From contig JAQGOG010000093.1 of NCBI GenBank assembly GCA_028293765.1, positions 34,197 through 98,196 on the forward strand: DNA of 64,000 nt, read 5' to 3'. Positions 15,393 through 23,782 of the stretch are shown here, piece by piece; positions within the stretch are counted from its first letter, which is position 1; every line of letters starts with the position of its first letter. This stretch comes from Gammaproteobacteria bacterium. Lineage in GTDB: Bacteria; Pseudomonadota; Gammaproteobacteria; Steroidobacterales; Steroidobacteraceae. Both the position numbers and the translations under genes were made by a program. Below the pieces are notes generated by a model. That model was not told where the DNA came from, did no database searches, and saw only the letters and a list, made by a program, of their open reading frames with translations.

Positions 15393-16889
15393 TTGAACTC
15401 CTCGAACGCGTCCCCCGTGGCGCCCACATCGATCCCCAGGATCATCCCGCGATCCGATCACACGATCTCGCGGTCTCACATCTCTCCCAATGCGCTGCGC
15501 GTTTTATACAAGCTGCGCGATGCGGGTTTCATGGCGTTTTTAGTCGGCGGGTGCGTGCGTGACCTGCTGATCGGCCTCGAGCCGAAAGACTTCGACGTCG
15601 CGACCGATGCTCTGCCGGAGCAGGTGAAGAGACTCTTCCGCAACTGCCGTCTCGTCGGCCGCCGCTTTCGGCTGGCCCACGTGTTCTTCGGGCGCGACAT
15701 CATCGAGGTAGCAACCTTTCGCGCCGCGAGTGCACCGTCGCAAGGGGAGGAGCCGCTGCCGGATGCGGACCCCGAGGACGGTGAAGCCGCTGAGCTGGAT
15801 GATCCGCAGCTCGAGACAGACTCTGTTGGCGCGCCCGCGGTGGCGAGTCTGGAGCCCTACGCGAACGCGGATGCGGATGTCACAGCGGAGCGCATGTTCG
15901 ATGAAACGGGCCGCATCCTGCGCGACAATGTGTACGGCACTATCGATGCGGACGTCTGGCGACGCGACTTCACGGCCAACTCGCTCTATTACAACATCTC
16001 GGACTTTTCCGTCTGGGACTACTGCGGTGGCTACGAAGACGTCGCTGCTCGGAAGCTGAAACTCATCGGGGATCCCGAAACGCGTTTTCGCGAAGATCCG
16101 GTGCGCATGCTGCGCGCCGCGCGCTTCGAGGCGAAGCTCGGCTTCACGATCGACGCCGCGACGGCGGAGCCGATCGAGCGCCTGAGCGATTTGCTCGGCG
16201 GCGTGCCTCCGGCGCGCCTGTTCGACGAGACCCTCAAGCTCTTCCTGGGTGGCCGTGCTGAGCGCAGCCTCGAAGTGTTGCGGCGGAGGGGCCTGTTGGC
16301 ATCCCTTCTGCCTACGGTGGATGCGTATCTGACCGCCCATCCGGGCAGCCTGGTCGAAAAGCTGTTGATCCAGGGTCTGAAGAACACGGACGAGCGTGTC
16401 CAGGCGGACAAGCCGGTAACGCCGACTTTCCTCTTCGCGCTGCTGTTGTACGGGCCGATCGCTGGAATCATCGAATCGACCCCGCACGAGCGCTGGCACG
16501 AGCTCTCGACGATTCTCGACGCCTGTGATCTGGCGGCGCGCCAGGCGCAGACGAACGTTGCAATTCCGAAGCGCTTCTCGCTCGGCGTACGAGAGATGTT
16601 TGCGCTTCAGCCACGTCTGGAGCATCCGAGAGGCCGGCGCGCATTGCGAGTGCTCGAGCATCCGCGGTTCCGTGCGGCGTACGACCTGCTGCTGTTGCGC
16701 GCCGAGCACGGGCTGGCTTCGCAAGAAACCGCGGATTGGTGGACCCATATTCAGGAGGTTTCCGCGGAAGAGCGTGACCAGATGGCTGATGGACTCACCG
16801 GTCAGGCTCAGCGCTCCGACGGCCCACCACGCAGCAATGGCGGCCGCCGCCGGCGCAGGCGACGTCGGCCGTCCGGAGGCGCGTCTTGA
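15393..16889 (+). CDS. pcnB: Poly(A) polymerase I
   Basis: The 498-residue enzyme adds 3' poly(A) tails that mark RNAs for decay. It shows the class II nucleotidyltransferase head: FLVGGCVRDLL at about 49-59 and the metal-binding DFD at 66-68 (KDFDVAT), then RRFRLAHV, RRDFTANSLYY at about 190-200 and the neck motif REDPVRMLRAARFEAKLGF. It ends in an Arg-rich tail (GGRRRRRRRR) as in other PcnB proteins. Residues 112-168 form an acidic insertion (many Asp/Glu/Ala) between ATFRA and RILRDNVYG, longer than in E. coli. The start is probably TTG 15393; GTG 15414 is an alternative. Confidence 0.93.
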   Translation: MNSSNASPVAPTSIPRIIPRSDHTISRSHISPNALRVLYKLRDAGFMAFLVGGCVRDLLIGLEPKDFDVATDALPEQVKRLFRNCRLVGRRFRLAHVFFGRDIIEVATFRAASAPSQGEEPLPDADPEDGEAAELDDPQLETDSVGAPAVASLEPYANADADVTAERMFDETGRILRDNVYGTIDADVWRRDFTANSLYYNISDFSVWDYCGGYEDVAARKLKLIGDPETRFREDPVRMLRAARFEAKLGFTIDAATAEPIERLSDLLGGVPPARLFDETLKLFLGGRAERSLEVLRRRGLLASLLPTVDAYLTAHPGSLVEKLLIQGLKNTDERVQADKPVTPTFLFALLLYGPIAGIIESTPHERWHELSTILDACDLAARQAQTNVAIPKRFSLGVREMFALQPRLEHPRGRRALRVLEHPRFRAAYDLLLLRAEHGLASQETADWWTHIQEVSAEERDQMADGLTGQAQRSDGPPRSNGGRRRRRRRRPSGGAS

Positions 16890-16982
16890 CGGGCACCAGC
16901 GCGTCGGCCGCAGCTTGAGCGGCAAAAGCCGACACGCAATCATGCCCGTGCTCCAAGCCGCCCGATTTCGGGGTGCCCACTA

Positions 16983-17477
16983 ATGGGGACCTGGCAGCCC
17001 GCGTACATTGGGGTCGGTAGCAATCTGGACGATCCCCGCGCGCAGGTGCTCCGCGCCATCTCCGGGCTCGCGGAGCTGCCGACGACGCGCGTCGTCCTCA
17101 CCTCACCGCTTTATGTGTCGCAACCGTTCGGACCGGTCGCCCAGCCGGACTTCTTTAACGCGGTAGTTGGCCTGCTGACGCAGCTTGAACCGCTCGCACT
17201 GCTTGCCCACTTGCGCTCGCTCGAGGCCGCTCTGGGCCGACCCGAAAAGCGGGAGAGGTGGGGTCCCCGGGTCATCGACCTCGATGTTCTCGTCTACGGA
17301 CGCGAACGTCGCAACGACCCGGAGCTCACGTTGCCCCATCCCGGGATAGTGGAGCGCAACTTCGTTCTGTATCCTCTTACGGATATCGCCCCGGACCTCG
17401 ACATCCCCGGGCTCGGCCGAGTGACCGAGCTCAAGGGGCTCGTCACGCCCGAGGGCCTGAGGCGTGACGAGCAATAA
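16983..17477 (+). CDS. folK: HPPK, 6-hydroxymethyl-7,8-dihydropterin pyrophosphokinase
   Basis: The 164-residue enzyme transfers pyrophosphate from ATP to 6-hydroxymethyl-dihydropterin in folate synthesis. The family signatures are visible: AYIGVGSNLDDP at the N-terminus, SPLYVSQPFG, DFFNAVV, the ATP/Mg motif RWGPRVIDLDVLVYG with the two metal-binding Asp residues (about 98 and 100), and LPHPGIVERNFVLYPL. It follows pcnB in the order seen in many gammaproteobacteria, with 93 bp between them. Confidence 0.96.
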   Translation: MGTWQPAYIGVGSNLDDPRAQVLRAISGLAELPTTRVVLTSPLYVSQPFGPVAQPDFFNAVVGLLTQLEPLALLAHLRSLEAALGRPEKRERWGPRVIDLDVLVYGRERRNDPELTLPHPGIVERNFVLYPLTDIAPDLDIPGLGRVTELKGLVTPEGLRRDEQ

Positions 17478-17558
17478 CACCGATTCCGCGGGCGCCCGGC
17501 GCCGCTGTTTTGACAAGGGACGCGCGTTGGCGAACCCCATGAGTGCTGCGCACAGCGC

Positions 17559-18218
17559 ATGAAAACGACTGACTCTTCGCACCAGTTCATCGTGATCGAA
17601 GGCCCGATCGGCGTCGGCAAGACGAGCCTCGCGCGGCGCCTGTGCGCCAGCCTTTCGGCGCAGGGCGTCCTCGAGCAGGCCGCCGATAACCCATTTCTCG
17701 AGCGCTTCTACCGCAACCCGCGCGCGGGTGCGTTGCCTGCGCAGCTGTACTTTCTGTTTCAGCGCGCGCAACAGCTGGCCTCGCTCAAGCAGCAGGACCT
17801 GTTTGCACCGCTGCGCGTCGCGGACTACCTGTTGGAGAAAGACCGGTTGTTCGCCCGGGTGATCCTCGACGACGCGGAATACGAGCTCTACGAGCAGGTT
17901 TACGAAAAACTCGACATCGAGGCGCCGAAGCCGGATCTCGTCGTCTACCTGCAGGCTCCGGTCGACGTACTGCTGGAGCGGATCGGGAAGCGTGGCATCG
18001 GCTATGAGCAGCGGATCGAGCGCGACTATCTCGAGCGTCTTAATGAAGCCTACGCGCGCTTCTTCCATGAATACGAAGCAGCGCCGCTCCTCATCGTGAA
18101 CGCCGCATCCATCGACCCCATCAACAACCCCGCGGACTATGACGAGCTGCTCGCGGCGATCCAGCGCATGAAGCGGGGTCGCCTCTACTACAACCCGTTG
18201 CACAGTCACGGGATTTAG
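17559..18218 (+). CDS. Deoxynucleoside kinase (dNK/dGK-dAK family)
   Basis: The 219-residue enzyme has the deoxynucleoside kinase fold: P-loop GPIGVGKT at 15-22, the lid and substrate motifs NPFLERFY and FLFQRAQQL, a DRLFARVIL motif standing for the catalytic ERS/DRS region, and a lid with RGIGYEQRIERDYLERL. It phosphorylates deoxyribonucleosides for salvage. The adenosine/guanosine or pyrimidine preference cannot be told. It sits between folK and panC, a common gammaproteobacterial position. Confidence 0.9.
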   Translation: MKTTDSSHQFIVIEGPIGVGKTSLARRLCASLSAQGVLEQAADNPFLERFYRNPRAGALPAQLYFLFQRAQQLASLKQQDLFAPLRVADYLLEKDRLFARVILDDAEYELYEQVYEKLDIEAPKPDLVVYLQAPVDVLLERIGKRGIGYEQRIERDYLERLNEAYARFFHEYEAAPLLIVNAASIDPINNPADYDELLAAIQRMKRGRLYYNPLHSHGI

Positions 18219-18231
18219 TAGACTGACGGAA

Positions 18232-19080
18232 ATGGAAATTGTCACGACCATTGCCGCTGTACGCGATCACGTGCGCCGTTGGCGCAGCGAAGGGCGGCGG
18301 ATCGCCTTCGTGCCCACCATGGGTAACCTGCACCCCGGTCATGTGAGCCTCATCGAGGCGGCGCGCAAGTACGGCGATCGTTTCGTGTCCAGCATCTTCG
18401 TGAACCCGATGCAATTCGGGCCGAACGAGGACTTCGCGCACTATCCCCGCACGCCTACGCAGGACGAACGCATGCTGGCCGACGCCGGGTGCAGTCTTAT
18501 GTTCATGCCGGACGTGATCGAGGTGTATCCGAACGGTTCGGAGCGGGCGACGCGGATCGAGGTACCGGGCCTTTCGCGCATTCTGGACGGCGAGTTCCGA
18601 CCGGGCCATTTCGAAGGCGTAACCACGGTGGTAGCGAAGTTGTTCCACATCGTCGAGCCCGATGTGGCGGTGTTCGGCGAAAAGGATTTCCAACAGCTCA
18701 CGATCATCCGGCGCATGGTCGCGGATCTGTGCATGCCCGTGGAGGTCATAGCCGCACCGACCGTGCGCGATTCCGACGGTCTTGCCATGAGCTCGCGGAA
18801 CCAGTACCTGACGCCCGAAGAGCGGCAGGTCGCGCCGCGGATCTATCAGACATTACTCGCCGCCGCGGAACAGCTGCGCGCCGGCGAAACCGATTTCGCT
18901 GGCATCGAACGCGGCGGTATTCAGGCCCTCGAAGGCGCTGGCATGCGCCCCGACTACTTCGCCGTTCGTCAGGCGCAGGACCTGAGCGCGCCGGGTGCCG
19001 ACACGAGCCACCTGGTGGTGCTTACTGCAGCGCGCCTCGGCAAAGCCCGGCTCATAGACAACGTTCAGGTGAAGAAGTAG
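18232..19080 (+). CDS. panC: Pantothenate synthetase
   Basis: The 282-residue ligase joins D-pantoate and beta-alanine with ATP to make pantothenate. The nucleotidyl-transferase HIGH-like motif is HPGH at 34-37 (in PTMGNLHPGH), followed by SIFVNPMQFGPNEDF, GEKDFQQLTIIRRMV and the KMSKS-like MSSRNQYL. All are in family order and the length is normal. The start is ATG 18232, 13 bp past the kinase stop. panB and panD are not in the window. Confidence 0.97.
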   Translation: MEIVTTIAAVRDHVRRWRSEGRRIAFVPTMGNLHPGHVSLIEAARKYGDRFVSSIFVNPMQFGPNEDFAHYPRTPTQDERMLADAGCSLMFMPDVIEVYPNGSERATRIEVPGLSRILDGEFRPGHFEGVTTVVAKLFHIVEPDVAVFGEKDFQQLTIIRRMVADLCMPVEVIAAPTVRDSDGLAMSSRNQYLTPEERQVAPRIYQTLLAAAEQLRAGETDFAGIERGGIQALEGAGMRPDYFAVRQAQDLSAPGADTSHLVVLTAARLGKARLIDNVQVKK

Positions 19081-19114
19081 TCCCGATTGCCGGCTGACAC
19101 GCTGCCGACCGCCG

Positions 19115-20197
19115 TTAGCCGTTGGTCCCGCATCTTCCCCGATGTTGTTCCAACGCCCAGTCAACATGCTCGCGCACCATCTCCGACGAATCCGTTCGAC
19201 GCGCCTCGAGCGCTCGGACCACGTCTTCCGAGGTTGGTGCATTGCCTAGCGCCACGGCGATATTGCGCGACCACCGTTCAAACCCGATCCGGTAGATCGC
19301 GGACCCGCGCATGCGCGCGTCGAATTCCCCCGCTGTCCACGCGAACAGGTCGGTGAGCCGGCCGGCATCGAGCTCATGCCGCACTTTGAAATCGGGGTGA
19401 GCGGCGGTCTGGGCGAACTTGTTCCACGGGCACACCAGCTGGCAGTCGTCGCAGCCGTAGATGCGATTGCCGAGCGCGGCGCGGAGCTCGACAGGAATGG
19501 CGCTCTGGTGCTCGATGGTGAGGTAAGAAATGCAGCGCCGCGCATCCAGTCGGTAAGGCGCGACGATGGCAGCCGTCGGGCAGGCGGGTATGCACGCCTG
19601 ACAAGTGCCGCAATGCGCGCTGGCCGTTGCATCGATCGGGAGCGGCAGATCCGTCAGGATCTCGCCCAGAAAGAACCAGGACCCGGCGTCGCGCGCGATG
19701 AGGTTGGTGTGCTTGCCGATCCAGCCGAGGCCGGCGTTACGCGCCAGGGCCTTCTCGAGCACCGGTGCGGTGTCGACACAGACCCGGTAGCCGAAAGGCC
19801 CGATGCGCTCGCTCATTTCCTCGGCGAGTCGCGCCAGCGCGCGCCGCATGATCTTGTGATAGTCGCGGCCGAGCGCATACCTCGAGACGTACCCCAAAGA
19901 GCTGTCGCCGAGAACTTCTGGGGCATCTCGAGCGGCATCCGGCCAATAATCCATGCGCACGCTGACGACCCGTACAGTTCCCGGAGCGAGCTCACGCGGC
20001 CGGCTGCGCATGACGCCGTGCCGCTGCATGTACTGCATTTCGCCGTGGAAGCCGGCCTGGAGCCAGCGCAACAGGTGTTGCTCGTCCTCGGGGATTTCGA
20101 CACTGGCGACGCCGAGCTTGCCGAAGCCGAGTGCCTGCGCGCGAGCGGCCAGCTCGAGTTTGGCCGCGTGCAGGTCAATCGATAGCGCTTCCGTCAT
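19115..20197 (-). CDS. queG: Epoxyqueuosine reductase
   Basis: The 360-residue cobalamin and Fe-S enzyme reduces epoxyqueuosine to queuosine in tRNA wobble position 34. It has the DUF1730 N-terminal domain (YHKIMRRALARLAEEM, then DTAPVLEKALARNAGLGWIG) and two 4Fe-4S motifs: CGTCQACIPACP and, further on, C in RRCISY with CDDCQLVCPW. The C-terminal HEAT-like part is present. The frame stays open upstream to 20257, but I start at ATG 20197 because homology begins there and the upstream part would overlap the divergent nnrD start. Spacing between the two starts is 31 bp. Confidence 0.95.
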   Translation of the reverse strand: MTEALSIDLHAAKLELAARAQALGFGKLGVASVEIPEDEQHLLRWLQAGFHGEMQYMQRHGVMRSRPRELAPGTVRVVSVRMDYWPDAARDAPEVLGDSSLGYVSRYALGRDYHKIMRRALARLAEEMSERIGPFGYRVCVDTAPVLEKALARNAGLGWIGKHTNLIARDAGSWFFLGEILTDLPLPIDATASAHCGTCQACIPACPTAAIVAPYRLDARRCISYLTIEHQSAIPVELRAALGNRIYGCDDCQLVCPWNKFAQTAAHPDFKVRHELDAGRLTDLFAWTAGEFDARMRGSAIYRIGFERWSRNIAVALGNAPTSEDVVRALEARRTDSSEMVREHVDWALEQHRGRCGTNG

Positions 20198-20228
20198 AAC
20201 CTCTTCACCGCTGTCAGTATAATGCCCC

Positions 20229-21707
20229 ATGGCATTGCCGCTCGCTTTGTACTCCACCGCACAGGTCCGCGCTCTCGACGCCCACGCGATCGAGGTACTC
20301 GGAATCCCCGGCTATACCTTGATGAAACGGGCCGGGGAGGCGGCACTGCGCTACCTGCGCACCCGCTGGCCCATGGCGCATCGGATCGTCATTGTGTGCG
20401 GCGGCGGCAACAACGGCGGTGATGGCTATGTGCTGGCGCGCTTTGCGCAGGCCGCCGGACTCACCGTCACGGCACTGGCCGCAGTCCCTCCGGAACAGCT
20501 CCGGGGAGATGCGCGGCAGGCCTACGATGACTGCAAAGCCAGCGGCGGACAGATTCGGGCCTTTTCGCCCGAGCTGTTCGGTGAAGGTGACGTCATCGTT
20601 GACGCGCTGCTCGGCACCGGCTTGCGCGGCAGTGTGCGCGAAGAGCTCGCAACGGTCATTCGGGAAATCAACTCCGCCAAGCGGCCCGTGTTCGCGGTAG
20701 ACGTGCCGTCGGGTTTGGATAGCGACGCCGGCATCTCGCTCGGCGAGACGGTGCGGGCCGATTGCACCGTGACGTTCGTTGCTCTCAAGACCGGCCTCTT
20801 CATTGGCGACGGTCCCGAATTCGCGGGCACCGTCTTCTTCGACGACCTCGAGATCGAGCCACCGGCTTCCGCGCAGTTCAAGCCCCGGCTCGAGCGCATT
20901 CTCGACTCCGAAATCCAGCGCGCTCTGCCACGACGGCCCCGGGCCGCCCACAAGGGTAACTTCGGTCGTGTGCTGATCGTCGGCAGTGGCCCGGGCATGC
21001 CGGGAGCGACTCGCCTCTCGGGCGAAGCGTGTCTGCGGGTCGGCGCAGGGCTCGTCACCGTGGCCGTTGCGCCGGAAAATGTAGCGGCGATTGCCGCCGG
21101 CCGGCCGGAGCTGATTTGTCTGCCGCTCACGGATATGAGCCTGCTCGAAGACGCCATAGAACGCGCCGATGTGGTCGCGATCGGGCCCGGCCTCGGCCGC
21201 ACCTCGTGGGCTCGTGGCGCCCTCCATGCGGTACTCGACAGCGACAAGCCTCTCGTCGTCGATGCCGACGCGCTGAATCTCATTGCGGAAGCCGGCACCA
21301 GTGCACGAGACAACTGGATCCTGACTCCTCATCCGGGCGAAGCAGGGCGGCTGCTCAACATCCATACGGAAGACGTCCAGCGCGACCGGCTCACGGCACT
21401 CGACCGACTCGTCGCGCGATACGGCGGTACCGTCGTGCTGAAAGGCGCTGGCACGCTGGTGGGCACGACGGACCGCATTCCGGCTCTATGTGAGCGCGGC
21501 AATCCCGGCATGGCGAGCGCCGGTACCGGAGATGTTCTCACCGGCGCAATCGCCGGAATCCTGGCGCAGTGTCGTGACATCTGGCTGGCTGCCCGGGTTG
21601 GAGTGCTGGTCCATGCGATGGCCGGCGACTCCGCCGCCCGCACGGGCGAACGCGGTTTGCTCGCCAGCGACGTCTCCCGGGAGCTGCACAGCTGCGTAAA
21701 CCTATAG
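20229..21707 (+). CDS. nnrD: Bifunctional NAD(P)H-hydrate epimerase / ADP-dependent dehydratase
   Basis: The 492-residue protein repairs hydrated NADH and NADPH. The N-terminal YjeF_N epimerase domain carries GGGNNGGDGYVLAR (about 58-71) and AVDVPSGLDSDAG. The C-terminal ribokinase-like dehydratase domain carries HKGNFGRVLIVGS, IGPGLGR, DADALN, LTPHPGEAGRL and the catalytic GTGDVLTGAIAG near 435-446. The fused arrangement is that of E. coli YjeF/Nnr. It opens a rightward chain of genes towards tsaE and amiC. Confidence 0.96.
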   Translation: MALPLALYSTAQVRALDAHAIEVLGIPGYTLMKRAGEAALRYLRTRWPMAHRIVIVCGGGNNGGDGYVLARFAQAAGLTVTALAAVPPEQLRGDARQAYDDCKASGGQIRAFSPELFGEGDVIVDALLGTGLRGSVREELATVIREINSAKRPVFAVDVPSGLDSDAGISLGETVRADCTVTFVALKTGLFIGDGPEFAGTVFFDDLEIEPPASAQFKPRLERILDSEIQRALPRRPRAAHKGNFGRVLIVGSGPGMPGATRLSGEACLRVGAGLVTVAVAPENVAAIAAGRPELICLPLTDMSLLEDAIERADVVAIGPGLGRTSWARGALHAVLDSDKPLVVDADALNLIAEAGTSARDNWILTPHPGEAGRLLNIHTEDVQRDRLTALDRLVARYGGTVVLKGAGTLVGTTDRIPALCERGNPGMASAGTGDVLTGAIAGILAQCRDIWLAARVGVLVHAMAGDSAARTGERGLLASDVSRELHSCVNL

Positions 21708-21781
21708 GAGTCCGTCTGACCCACGTTCTCGCCTGCTGCGGCCGCCGACTGCGCCCATGAGTCAGACAGGCTGCTAGGGTA

Positions 21782-22285
21782 ATGCTCGTTCACACGAACA
21801 CGGCAGAGGACACGGAGAGTTTTGGCGCGCGGCTTGCGAAGGCACGCCCGGATCGCGATGACGCGCTGGCGGTCGTCTACCTCACCGGGGACCTCGGGGC
21901 CGGCAAGACAACTTTGACGCGTGGGTTTTTGCGTGCGCAGGGCGTAACAGGCGCGGTGCGCAGCCCCACCTACACCCTCGTGGAAATCTACGAGGCAGGC
22001 GCCCTGGCCACCGTGCATCTGGATCTGTATCGACTGAACGATCCCGCGGAGCTCGACAATCTCGGGCTGCGGGAGTGGGCAAGGGAGGGCCACCTCTGGC
22101 TCATCGAGTGGCCGGAGCGTGGGGCGGAACGGCTCCCGGGCGCTGATCTCGTTCTTACGCTTACGGCTGGCGAAGCGGGACACGACATTGAAGTGACGGC
22201 GCACACGCCGCTGGGCGTGTCCTGGCTAGGCCGGATGGCGCAGTCAGCGGCGCCGGCAGTTGAAAAACGCTCGCCCGAGTCGTAG
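21782..22285 (+). CDS. tsaE: tRNA threonylcarbamoyladenosine ATPase TsaE
   Basis: The 167-residue ATPase works with TsaB and TsaD to make t6A37 in ANN-decoding tRNAs. It has the P-loop GDLGAGKTT at about 36-44, the switch VRSPTYTLVEIYE, the DLYRL motif with the conserved Asp and the LIEWPERG segment. Length is normal with a slightly longer tail. It sits between nnrD and amiC as in many gammaproteobacteria. Confidence 0.96.
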   Translation: MLVHTNTAEDTESFGARLAKARPDRDDALAVVYLTGDLGAGKTTLTRGFLRAQGVTGAVRSPTYTLVEIYEAGALATVHLDLYRLNDPAELDNLGLREWAREGHLWLIEWPERGAERLPGADLVLTLTAGEAGHDIEVTAHTPLGVSWLGRMAQSAAPAVEKRSPES

Positions 22286-22314
22286 ATTACGCAGTAGGTT
22301 AGATCGCGAACTCC

Positions 22315-23652
22315 ATGATAAAAAAGGCCTTTCACATTGGAGTCGTCGCCTCCCTGGTCGCAGCGGCGGGCACTTCGTGGGCGGCGAGCTCTGAGCTGCG
22401 CGGCATCCACTTGTCCGCGACACCTGGATCGACGCAAATCACGCTCGATCTGACAGACGCCGCCACTCAGAAAGTCTTCAAGCTCAATCATCCGGATCGC
22501 ACCGTGATCGATCTCGGGCACACGCGCCTCGCTCGCGGATTGCGCGCGCCTGCCGCTGGTGGAATCGTTTCGGGTGTCCGCATCGGCACGCAGCCGGGCG
22601 GCAACGTGCGCGTCGTTATCCAACTCAATGCGCCCGTTGCGGCTCATAGCGCATGGACCCTGATGCCGGGGAGGCGAGGACGGCAACTCGTCGTCACACT
22701 CGGAAACTCGCTCGCCGCGGGCGGCGCGCGCGCGGGTGCGGGTACTGGGGCGGGCGCTGGCGCCGCCACCCCTGGAACGACCGCGGGGGCTGGTACTGGT
22801 GCGGACGCGGACGTGAGCACGAACGCCGCAGCGGGTTATGCACCTAGAATCATTCGCGCCGCGCATGCGCCGCTCGAGAGCGGCCGTGATGTGGTCATCG
22901 CGGTGGATGCAGGGCACGGGGGCATGGATCCGGGAGCCATAGGCCGCGGCGGCACGCGGGAAAAGGATGTGGTTCTGTCGATCGCCCGAGCGCTCGCCGA
23001 GCGCATCAACGGCGAGCCGGGCATGCGCGCGGTTCTGACTCGGGACCGCGATGAATTTCTGGTCCTGCGCGATCGCATTGGGCGGGCGCGCATCGCGAAA
23101 GCGGACATGTTCGTTTCGGTGCATGCCGACTCGATCCTGAATCGGAGCGTCTCGGGTGCCTCGGTGTACGTGTTGTCAGAACACGGCGCGACGAATGAGG
23201 CGGCGCGCTGGCTCGCTGACCGTGAGAACGCGGCCGATCTCATGGGTGGCGTGAAACTCGACGACAAGGACAAAGCACTGGCGTCTGTGCTGCTCGATCT
23301 CTCGCAGACCGCAAACATCAGCGCTAGCATGACGGCAGCGCAGCGCGTGATCGGTTCGCTCGACGCGGTCGGTCAGGTGCGCAAGGCCCAGGTGCAACAG
23401 GCGGGTTTCGTCGTGTTGAAGTCGCCTGACATTCCCTCGATGCTCGTCGAGACGGCCTACATCTCGAATCCGGAGGAGGAGCTCCGGCTGCGAAACACAC
23501 GCCAACAGGCAGCTCTCGCGGACGCGATTTTCGCAGGCCTGCGTGGCTACTTCACGCAGAATCCTCCCAGCGGTACCCGGTTCGCCCAGGCACGCCGGAG
23601 CACGGTAGCCAGCGCCGGGGTCCTCGCAGCTCCAGCGGCCAGCCCGCAGTAG
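22315..23652 (+). CDS. amiC: N-acetylmuramoyl-L-alanine amidase (AmiB/AmiC type)
   Basis: The 445-residue periplasmic amidase splits the septum by removing stem peptides from murein. It has a signal peptide (about 1-23), an AMIN domain (about 25-135) for envelope or septal targeting, a Gly/Ala/Thr low-complexity linker (about 140-175) and an Amidase_3 catalytic domain. Zinc ligands are visible: His in DAGHGGMDPG, Glu in GTREKD and His in SVHADS, with the catalytic Glu in LVETAYISN. The helix thought to be autoinhibitory is present (around DKDKALASVLLDLSQ). No LysM domain follows, unlike AmiB of pseudomonads. Confidence 0.94.
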   Translation: MIKKAFHIGVVASLVAAAGTSWAASSELRGIHLSATPGSTQITLDLTDAATQKVFKLNHPDRTVIDLGHTRLARGLRAPAAGGIVSGVRIGTQPGGNVRVVIQLNAPVAAHSAWTLMPGRRGRQLVVTLGNSLAAGGARAGAGTGAGAGAATPGTTAGAGTGADADVSTNAAAGYAPRIIRAAHAPLESGRDVVIAVDAGHGGMDPGAIGRGGTREKDVVLSIARALAERINGEPGMRAVLTRDRDEFLVLRDRIGRARIAKADMFVSVHADSILNRSVSGASVYVLSEHGATNEAARWLADRENAADLMGGVKLDDKDKALASVLLDLSQTANISASMTAAQRVIGSLDAVGQVRKAQVQQAGFVVLKSPDIPSMLVETAYISNPEEELRLRNTRQQAALADAIFAGLRGYFTQNPPSGTRFAQARRSTVASAGVLAAPAASPQ

Positions 23653-23782
23653 CGAACGGCCTGGCGGGTCTGCCCGATCAGGCCAGCCTCCCGGCGCGGC
23701 ACGCCTTGCGGCGGTAGGCCATCCCCCAGGATCGCCGGTACACTGCGCGCCCGATCCTGCGCCCAGCTGTCCCGGAGTCCTC

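Noticed and set aside
17103..18251. A 382-codon minus-strand frame across folK and the deoxynucleoside kinase
   Set aside because: It is a shadow of two clear housekeeping genes and resembles no protein.
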